Positions 27,027 through 32,803 of a DNA stretch of 32,803 bases are shown here, in pieces; the first letter of the stretch is position 1; each line of letters opens with the position of its first letter. The notes below the pieces were generated by a model, which did no database searches, was not told the DNA's origin, and was given only the letters and a program-made list of their open reading frames with translations. The translations under genes were made by a program, and so were the position numbers. This DNA comes from Rhodoferax sp. (GTDB lineage Bacteria > Pseudomonadota > Gammaproteobacteria > Burkholderiales > Burkholderiaceae_C). The stretch covers positions 1-32,803 of the forward strand of contig JAGPBF010000021.1 in the NCBI GenBank assembly GCA_018063505.1, read 5' to 3'.

Positions 27027-30025
27027 CGGGCGCCCGCATCGACAAGGCAGGCATCCGGCTCGACCGCAAACGAACAGTCGCTTTCCGCTTCAATGGCCGC
27101 AGCTACCAGGGCTTCGCGGGCGACACACTGGCCTCGGCAGTGCTGGCGGCCGGCGACACGGTGTTGTCGCGGTCGTGGAAATACCATCGGCCGCGCGCGA
27201 TCCTGACCTGTGGTGTCGAGGAGCCGGCAGCGCTGGTGCAACTCGAGACCGGTGCCTGGACGATTCCGAACGCCAAGATGCCGGAGGTCGAGTTGTACGA
27301 AGGCCTGCAGGCCGAGAGCGCCTTGCCCTGGCCGAGTCCGGGTAAACATTTTTTCAGCGTCAACCGCTGGTTCACGCCGCTGTTTCCGGCTGGCTTCTAT
27401 TACAAGACCTTCATGTGGCCGGCCAAGGCCTGGCTCTGGTACGAGCGTTTCATCCGCAAGGCCGGTGGCCTGGGTGCGGCACCGACCGAGGAAGACCAGG
27501 ACCGGTATGTGCAGCAGAACATCCACTGCGATGTGCTGGTGGCCGGCGGCGGTATCACCGGTCTGGCCGCAGCGCTGGCGGCGGGCCGTAGCGGTGCCCG
27601 CGTGATCCTGGCCGAACTCGGCGCCCACCTCGGTGGCAGTGCGCATCGGCTGCAAGGCACAATCAACAGCAAGTCGGCCCGCGAGTGGGTGCGTGATGCA
27701 CAGCAGGAATTGGCGCAGATGCCCGAGGTGCGCATCATCCGCCGCGGCGTGGTGTTCGGTTACCACGACCACAACTTCCTGACCATCCGTGAGTCGCTGA
27801 CCGACCATCTGCCGCTGGCTGAACGCAAGGGCTTTCGCGAACGGCTTTGGCGCGTGCGCGCGTCGCAGGTGGTGCTCGCCACCGGCGCGCATGAGCGCCC
27901 GCTGGTATTTGGCAACAACGACCTGCCGGGGGTGATGTTGTCGTCGGCGCTGGCCGATTATGCTGAACTCTACGGGGTGCGGGTCGGCCGGCAGATCGTG
28001 CTGGTAACGACCAACGACAGCGCCTACACCGACGCCCGCTTGCTGCAGGCCGTCGGCGCGACGGTGACGGTCGTCGATACCCGTGCCGGTGAACCTGCGG
28101 CAGGCAGCCGGGCGCAGTTGGCGCAGAAGGATGGCATCACGGTCGTGCGCGGTTTCGTCCCGGTGCTGGCCAAGGGCGCCGGCGCCGTTTCAAGCCTGGT
28201 GTTGCGCCAGATGGTCGATGACAAGGCCAGTGGCGAGGAACGCGAACTGGCCTGCGACGCAATCGGCATGGCCGGTGGCTGGAATCCGGCCATCCATCTG
28301 TATTCGCACTCCGGTGGCAAGGCACGCTGGGACGATGCGGCCGTATGTTTCAAACCCGGCATGGCCATGCCGGGCCAGGCCAGTGCGGGGGCCTGCAACG
28401 CGAGTTTCGGTATCGGCACCAGTTTGGACGAAGGCAGCCTGGCAGGCGCAGCAGCGGCGACTGCAGCCGGCTTCGCAGCCAGGGCCGAGGCCTACGCGGT
28501 CGACGAAATGGCGCTCGAGCCTTCAGGCCGGTTCTGGATTGCCGAGACCGGCCAGCCGCTGTCGCGCCGCGTCAAGGCTTTTGTCGACTACCAGAACGAC
28601 GTGTCGGCCAGCGACATCGAGCTGGCCATCCGCGAAGGCTTCGAGTCGATCGAACACATCAAGCGCTATACCGCGATGGGTTTTGGTACCGACCAGGGCA
28701 AGCTGGGCAATATCAATGGCATGGCACTGGCGGCGCGCGCAATGGGCAAACCGATTCAGGACGTGGGCACCACGACCTTCAGGCCCAATTACCTGCCGGT
28801 GTCGTTCGGTGCTTTCGCCGGCCTGGATCGGGGTGAACTGTTCGACCCGGCGCGCCAGACCAGTGTGCATGCCGCGCATGTGGCCGCTGGTTGCCTGTTC
28901 GAAGACGTCGGCCAGTGGAAACGCCCCTGGTATTTCCCCAAGGCCGGCGAGAACCTGCACCAGGCATTGCATCGCGAAGTCCTCGCGGTGCGCAACAGCG
29001 TGGGCATCATGGACGGCTCGACACTGGGCAAGATCGACATCCAGGGGCCGGACGCTGCCAAGCTGCTGAACTGGGTCTATACCAACCCCTGGCTCAAGCT
29101 CGAGATCGGCAAGTGTCGTTACGGCCTGATGCTTGATGAAAACGGCATGGTGTTTGACGACGGCGTCACCGCGCGCCTGGGTGAGAACCATTTCCTGATG
29201 ACCACGACCACCGGGGGTGCGGCGCGGGTGCTGGGCTGGCTGGAGCGCTGGGTGCAGACCGAGTGGCCGGACATGAAAGTCTTCATGGGTTCGGTCACCG
29301 ACCAGTGGTCGACCTTTGCCGTGGTGGGGCCGCAGAGCCGCGCAGTTTTGCAGAAGGTCTGCGACGACGTGGACCTTGCCAATGCAGCATTTCCGTTCAT
29401 GAGCTGGCGTGCCGGCACTGTGGCGGGAGTTTCGGCACGCATCATGCGCATCAGTTTCTCGGGTGAGATGTCGTTCGAGGTCAATGTGCCGTCCAACGCC
29501 GGTGCCCATGTCTGGCAGGCGCTGATGGACGCCGGCAAGGAATTCGACATCACGCCGTATGGCACCGAGACCATGCACGTGTTGCGCGCCGAGAAGGGTT
29601 ACATCATCGTCGGCCAGGACACCGATGGCTCGATCTCGCCTTACGACCTGGGCATGGGGGGCATGGTGTCCAAGACCAAGGACTTCCTGGGCCGGCGCTC
29701 GCTGACCCGCAGCGATACCGCACGCGAAGACCGCAAGCAGCTGGTCGGCCTGATGACCGACGAGGCCGATCTGGTATTGCCCGAGGGTACGCAACTGACC
29801 GAACAATCGGAGGCTTCGCCGCCGCCGGTTCCGATGATCGGCCATGTGACATCGAGTTATTACAGCCCGACACTCAAGCGCTCGATCGCGATGGCGGTTG
29901 TGCGGTCGGGCACAGCGCGCATGGGACAGAAAATACATGCGGCGCTGGTCGATGGGCGTTACGTGGCGGCCACGGTCTGCAACCCGGTGTTCTACGACCC
30001 GGAAGGAAAACGACTCCATGCATGA
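27023..30025 (+). CDS. soxA: Sarcosine oxidase, alpha subunit
   Basis: This 1000-residue subunit carries the NAD site and the folate-binding domain of sarcosine oxidase. The N-terminal ~100 residues have a ferredoxin-like fold (TVAFRFNGRSYQGFAGDTLA, ILTCGVEEPAALVQLE). A nucleotide-binding domain begins at about residue 170 (CDVLVAGGGITGLAAALAAG), with VVLATGAHERPLVF further on. The last ~380 residues form a GcvT-like domain (DGSTLGKIDIQGPDAAKLL, FSGEMSFEVNVPS, GTETMHVLRAEKGYIIVGQD), where THF captures the N-methyl carbon as 5,10-methylene-THF. Length is normal. It overlaps soxD by four and soxG by eight bases. Confidence 0.95.
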   Translation: MTGARIDKAGIRLDRKRTVAFRFNGRSYQGFAGDTLASAVLAAGDTVLSRSWKYHRPRAILTCGVEEPAALVQLETGAWTIPNAKMPEVELYEGLQAESALPWPSPGKHFFSVNRWFTPLFPAGFYYKTFMWPAKAWLWYERFIRKAGGLGAAPTEEDQDRYVQQNIHCDVLVAGGGITGLAAALAAGRSGARVILAELGAHLGGSAHRLQGTINSKSAREWVRDAQQELAQMPEVRIIRRGVVFGYHDHNFLTIRESLTDHLPLAERKGFRERLWRVRASQVVLATGAHERPLVFGNNDLPGVMLSSALADYAELYGVRVGRQIVLVTTNDSAYTDARLLQAVGATVTVVDTRAGEPAAGSRAQLAQKDGITVVRGFVPVLAKGAGAVSSLVLRQMVDDKASGEERELACDAIGMAGGWNPAIHLYSHSGGKARWDDAAVCFKPGMAMPGQASAGACNASFGIGTSLDEGSLAGAAAATAAGFAARAEAYAVDEMALEPSGRFWIAETGQPLSRRVKAFVDYQNDVSASDIELAIREGFESIEHIKRYTAMGFGTDQGKLGNINGMALAARAMGKPIQDVGTTTFRPNYLPVSFGAFAGLDRGELFDPARQTSVHAAHVAAGCLFEDVGQWKRPWYFPKAGENLHQALHREVLAVRNSVGIMDGSTLGKIDIQGPDAAKLLNWVYTNPWLKLEIGKCRYGLMLDENGMVFDDGVTARLGENHFLMTTTTGGAARVLGWLERWVQTEWPDMKVFMGSVTDQWSTFAVVGPQSRAVLQKVCDDVDLANAAFPFMSWRAGTVAGVSARIMRISFSGEMSFEVNVPSNAGAHVWQALMDAGKEFDITPYGTETMHVLRAEKGYIIVGQDTDGSISPYDLGMGGMVSKTKDFLGRRSLTRSDTAREDRKQLVGLMTDEADLVLPEGTQLTEQSEASPPPVPMIGHVTSSYYSPTLKRSIAMAVVRSGTARMGQKIHAALVDGRYVAATVCNPVFYDPEGKRLHA

Positions 30026-30599
30026 CGCCATCCTGAAAAGCCCGCTGGCCGGCTTTCTTGGCCGGCAAACACGCGACCTGCAGGTCGATGGCCGGCCGTG
30101 TTCCCTGGCCGAGATCCCGTTCGTCGACATGCTGAACCTGCGCGGTGATGCCCAGGATCCGCACTTTGCCAGGGCGGTGCTCGAGGTCACCGGCCTGCAC
30201 CTGCCGTACAAGCCCAACGGCGCCAGCATCGATCCGCAGCGCCAGTTGTTGTGGCTGGGTCCGGACGAATGGCTGCTCAAATTGCGCGACCGCCAGGGCC
30301 CTGCCGTGATGGCGGCGTTGCAGACGGCGTTGCAAGGCAAGCACAGTGCGGTGGTTGATGTCGGGCATGGCAACACCACGCTGCTGCTGCAGGGGCCGGC
30401 CAGTGCCGACCTGCTGGCACGGGGTTGCCCGCTGGATCTGCATCCACGGGTGTTTCCGACCGGCGCGCTGGCGCAAAGCCATATCGCCAAGGCCAGTGCG
30501 ACCGTGCTGTGCCTGTATGCCGGGATCCAGTACGAGATCACGGTGCGGCGCAGTTTTGCCGATTACCTGGCGCGCTGGTTGTGCGCGGCCGGCGCCTGA
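30018..30599 (+). CDS. soxG: Sarcosine oxidase, gamma subunit
   Basis: This 193-residue protein is the gamma subunit, a GcvT-like fold with structural role in the tetramer. It shows LTTGxP-like family elements in weaker form: FVDMLNLRGDAQDPHFARAV, LWLGPDEWLLKL (residues ~76-87), VVDVGHGNTTLLLQGPAS, GCPLDLHPRVFPTGALAQS and YEITVRRSFADYLARWL. I set the start at 30018, preceded by GGAAGGAAAA and overlapping soxA by eight bases; an upstream in-frame ATG lies deep within soxA. The gene order B-D-A-G is the usual one. Confidence 0.93.
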   Translation: MHDAILKSPLAGFLGRQTRDLQVDGRPCSLAEIPFVDMLNLRGDAQDPHFARAVLEVTGLHLPYKPNGASIDPQRQLLWLGPDEWLLKLRDRQGPAVMAALQTALQGKHSAVVDVGHGNTTLLLQGPASADLLARGCPLDLHPRVFPTGALAQSHIAKASATVLCLYAGIQYEITVRRSFADYLARWLCAAGA

Positions 30600-30606
30600 T
30601 GGCGGG

Positions 30607-30621
30607 CGGGCGCGACGCCCG
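30607..30621 (+). repeat. Small hairpin between soxG and the hydantoinase gene
   Basis: CGGGCG and CGCCCG flank a three-base CGA loop in the 40-base gap after soxG. No T run follows. It may slow decay from the 3' end or be chance in GC-rich DNA. Confidence 0.3.
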
Positions 30622-30639
30622 TTCCTGAAACTGCAAGAG

Positions 30640-32803
30640 ATGCAGTATTTCCTGGGTATCGACACCGGCGGCACGTTCACCGATGCGGTGTTGCTTGACG
30701 CCTCCCGCCAGGTGGTTGCGGCCGCCAAATGCCTGACCACCCCGTTCGATCTGGCGCAAGGCATCGGCGGCGCGCTGGACCGGTTGCCAGCCGAAATGCT
30801 CGCGGCTGTGGATCTGGTGTCTTTGTCGACCACGCTCACTACGAACTCCGTGGTCGAAGGCAAGGGCGCGCCCGTCTGCGTGTTGCTGGCCGGCTACGAC
30901 GCGCTGCAGATCAAGTCCAGCGGACTGATCGAACTGCTGGGCACGGACGCCATCGAGTCCTTGCCCGGCGGACACGACGCAGGAGGTGCCGCCTTGATGC
31001 CGATCGACGAGGCCTTGTCGTGCCAGGCGATCCTGCGCCAGGCGCCCCGGGTGTCGGCGTTTGCCATCTCGGCCAGCTTTGGCGTGCGCAATCCGGAACA
31101 TGAATTGCGGTTGCGCGCGCTGGTCGAATCACTGTGCGACAAGCCCGTCACCTGCGGCCATGAACTGGCGTCCAGCCTGGGTGCACCGCGGCGGGCGTTG
31201 ACGGTGGCGCTCAATGCGCGCATGGTCTCGTATGTGGCGGCGCTGATTGCGGCCGTGCGGCAGACGCTGGGCCAGCATCGTATCCAAGCGCCGCTGATGA
31301 TGGTGCAGGGCGATGGAACGCTGGTCAACGTCGCCCGCGCGCTCAAGCGCCCGGTCGGCACCGTTTTGTCCGGCCCCGCTGCCAGCGTGCTGGGTGCCTG
31401 TGCGCTCAGTGGCCGCGCGGACGCCATCGTCGCCGACATGGGCGGCACCACGACCGACATCGCCATCGTGCGCGGCGGCCAGCCCGAACTCAGCCACGAC
31501 GGCGCGATGGTCGGCCAGTGGCGGCCGATGGTCGAGGCGGTCAAGGTGTATGCGATCGGCCTGGGAGGTGACAGCGAGGTTCGTTTCGGTGGCGGCGAAG
31601 GCCTGGTGATCGGGCCGCGCCGTGTGGTTCCGCTGAGCCTGCTGGCACACGAACATCCGTGGATATTGCCGGTACTCGAGCGCCAGCAGGGTGAGGCATC
31701 CCATGCCAGCCAGATACGGTTCGCCCAGCGGCTGCAATCGGATCCGGCAATGGTGGCACGGCTGACCGACGACGAACATGCTGCGTGGCAACGGCTGGCC
31801 AATGGTCCGATCGATATTGAACGCGCCAACATCGAGGAACGCAACCTGTCCAAGGCAATCGCCCGCCTGGAGCGCAAGGGGCTGGTCATCTACAGCGGCT
31901 TCACGCCCAGCGATGCCGCCCACGTGCTGGGCCTGTCCAGCCACTGGAGCACGGACGCTGCGATTTTCGGTGCGCGCATCTGGGCCCGGCAGATGCGCCA
32001 TCTCTACGGTCTGGGGACCTGGGCACAAGGGGATGCGGTGGCGCCGTCGCGCGACGTGGTCGACAAGGTGGTTGCCACCATCAGCCAGAAACTGATCGAG
32101 GCCGGTCTGAACGACGCCGGCCAGATGAACGAAGCCAATGCCGGCAAGGTGGCGAACCTGTTGACGCTGATGGCGTTGCAAGGCAGCGCTGCAACGGGTG
32201 CTGGCACTGTGCCGTCGGTGTTCAGCCTGCGTTTCGCGCCCCAGCTGCCGCTGGTGGCGGTCGGCGCGCCCGCTGGCATTTATTACCCGGATGTGGCACG
32301 CAGCCTGGGCATGGCACTGGAGCTGCCGCCATATGCCGAGGTGGCCAATGCCGTTGGCGCCGTGCTGGGCCAGGTCTCGCAGCGGGTGCATCTGACCGTG
32401 TCGCAGCCGGTGCGGGGTGTATTTCGGGTTTTCGCCGCCACCGGTCCGTGCGACTTCGACACACTTGCGCCGGCGATCACCCATGCGCAGCAACTGGCCA
32501 GTGCCGAGGCCCGGGTGCGCGCCATCGATGCCGGCGCTGCCAGTGCCACGGTGGTGCTGAGCCGCTGGGACAACCAGGTCATCAATGACATCGATGGCAA
32601 CATGTTTTTCGAGGCGCGCGTCACGGCAACCGCCTGCGGCCCGGCGCTGACGCTGACCGATATCCGGCAACGGAACCTGGCACAAGAAAACGCCGGGCCG
32701 CCCCAAGTTTTCTTGCACCCCCTCGGGGGGCCTGGCGAAGCCAGGGCTGGGGGCACGCATGAAAACGCCGGGCCGCCCCAAGTTTTCTTGCACCCCCTCG
32801 GGG
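30640..32803 (+). CDS. Hydantoinase/oxoprolinase family protein (HyuA type), 3' end outside the window
   Basis: This reading frame is open from the ATG at 30640 to the window end, 721 codons with no stop. The first phosphate loop of the actin-like ATPase fold is FLGIDTGGTFTDAVLL (D8-D15); the second is ADMGGTTTDIAIV (D266 onward), and IGLGGDSEVRFGGGEG follows. Such proteins hydrolyse hydantoins, 5-oxoproline or similar amides with ATP, usually with a HyuB partner; none is visible here. The family-like part ends after about 682 residues, near the expected length, exactly where a 75-bp repeat begins and adds an in-frame tail. It is the last visible gene of the sox operon, 40 bases after soxG, and could feed sarcosine from a methylated amide or serve another C1 role (inference). 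Confidence 0.85.
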   Translation, partial: MQYFLGIDTGGTFTDAVLLDASRQVVAAAKCLTTPFDLAQGIGGALDRLPAEMLAAVDLVSLSTTLTTNSVVEGKGAPVCVLLAGYDALQIKSSGLIELLGTDAIESLPGGHDAGGAALMPIDEALSCQAILRQAPRVSAFAISASFGVRNPEHELRLRALVESLCDKPVTCGHELASSLGAPRRALTVALNARMVSYVAALIAAVRQTLGQHRIQAPLMMVQGDGTLVNVARALKRPVGTVLSGPAASVLGACALSGRADAIVADMGGTTTDIAIVRGGQPELSHDGAMVGQWRPMVEAVKVYAIGLGGDSEVRFGGGEGLVIGPRRVVPLSLLAHEHPWILPVLERQQGEASHASQIRFAQRLQSDPAMVARLTDDEHAAWQRLANGPIDIERANIEERNLSKAIARLERKGLVIYSGFTPSDAAHVLGLSSHWSTDAAIFGARIWARQMRHLYGLGTWAQGDAVAPSRDVVDKVVATISQKLIEAGLNDAGQMNEANAGKVANLLTLMALQGSAATGAGTVPSVFSLRFAPQLPLVAVGAPAGIYYPDVARSLGMALELPPYAEVANAVGAVLGQVSQRVHLTVSQPVRGVFRVFAATGPCDFDTLAPAITHAQQLASAEARVRAIDAGAASATVVLSRWDNQVINDIDGNMFFEARVTATACGPALTLTDIRQRNLAQENAGPPQVFLHPLGGPGEARAGGTHENAGPPQVFLHPLG
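32686..32803. repeat. In-frame tandem direct repeat, 75-bp period, with hairpin potential
   Basis: The 43 bases 32686-32728 recur exactly at 32761-32803, a period of 75 bases, and the second unit continues out of the window. Each unit begins GAAAACGCCGGGCCG and includes an arm pair CAAGAAAAC/GTTTTCTTG (copy 1: 32683-32691 and 32707-32715), a CCCCCTCGGGGG palindrome and a CCTGGC-GAA-GCCAGG hairpin (32731-32745). Because 75 is a multiple of three and no stop occurs, the hydantoinase frame reads through. The GGGCCGCCCCAAG and CCCCCTCGGGGG cores resemble short intergenic repeats I recall from Burkholderiales genomes. Confidence 0.85.

Noticed and set aside
32686..32803. CRISPR-like array at the right edge
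   Set aside because: Only one full and one partial unit are present; the 32-base interval is part of the repeating unit as far as seen and no cas gene is near.
30640..32803. Assignment as N-methylhydantoinase of creatinine breakdown
   Set aside because: No HyuB subunit, creatinine deaminase or carbamoylsarcosine hydrolase is visible, so only the family level can be supported.

Overview
The window is high-GC bacterial DNA, almost certainly from a betaproteobacterium of the order Burkholderiales. This is inferred from the protein families present: a HutC-like GntR regulator, heterotetrameric sarcosine oxidase genes, a PEP-CTERM protein, two peptide-type ABC importers, and a GC-rich repeat of a kind I recall from Burkholderiales intergenic regions. 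The genus cannot be told from sequence alone. I saw no tRNA, rRNA, CRISPR array, transposase or phage gene.

Layout. (1) 1-5310, + strand: a peptide/opine-type ABC importer (Tat-exported binding protein, strong hairpin, two permeases, one fused double ATPase). (2) 5311-6555, + strand: a doubtful small ORF, then a DODA/LigB-type ring-cleaving dioxygenase. (3) 6721-17323, - strand: a catabolic and uptake cluster transcribed leftwards. In transcription order it holds an amidohydrolase-fold protein, two permeases, two ATPases, a binding protein, an ADP-forming acyl-CoA synthetase, a HutC-like regulator and an MFS transporter. A palindrome matching the HutC-subfamily operator consensus lies just upstream of its first gene. 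(4) 17418-18192: decayed DNA holding a fragment of a second DODA dioxygenase and a frameshifted isopenicillin-N-synthase-like dioxygenase that has lost its iron-binding histidines. (5) 18206-20968: a divergent pair, an MttB-family methyltransferase without pyrrolysine (-) and folD (+). (6) 21123-22289, - strand: a PEP-CTERM protein. (7) 22725-32803, + strand: a tight operon glyA-sdaA-soxB-soxD-soxA-soxG-hydantoinase/oxoprolinase. The last gene runs off the window through an in-frame 75-bp repeat.

How it works together. The right half reads as one N-methyl/C1 pathway. Sarcosine oxidase SoxBDAG turns sarcosine into glycine plus 5,10-methylene-THF. These are the two substrates of GlyA, which makes serine. 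SdaA, which keeps all four cysteines of the tail-in-mouth iron-sulfur serine dehydratases, turns serine into pyruvate and ammonia. FolD oxidises surplus methylene-THF. The MttB-family protein could remove a methyl group from a betaine-like precursor upstream, but no corrinoid protein or corrinoid methyltransferase is present, so its methyl acceptor is unknown.

The most unusual items are the MttB protein without a partner in this C1 cluster, the amidohydrolase-fold protein lacking every canonical metal ligand at the head of the import cluster, the putative HutC-type operator, and the hydantoinase reading into a repeat.
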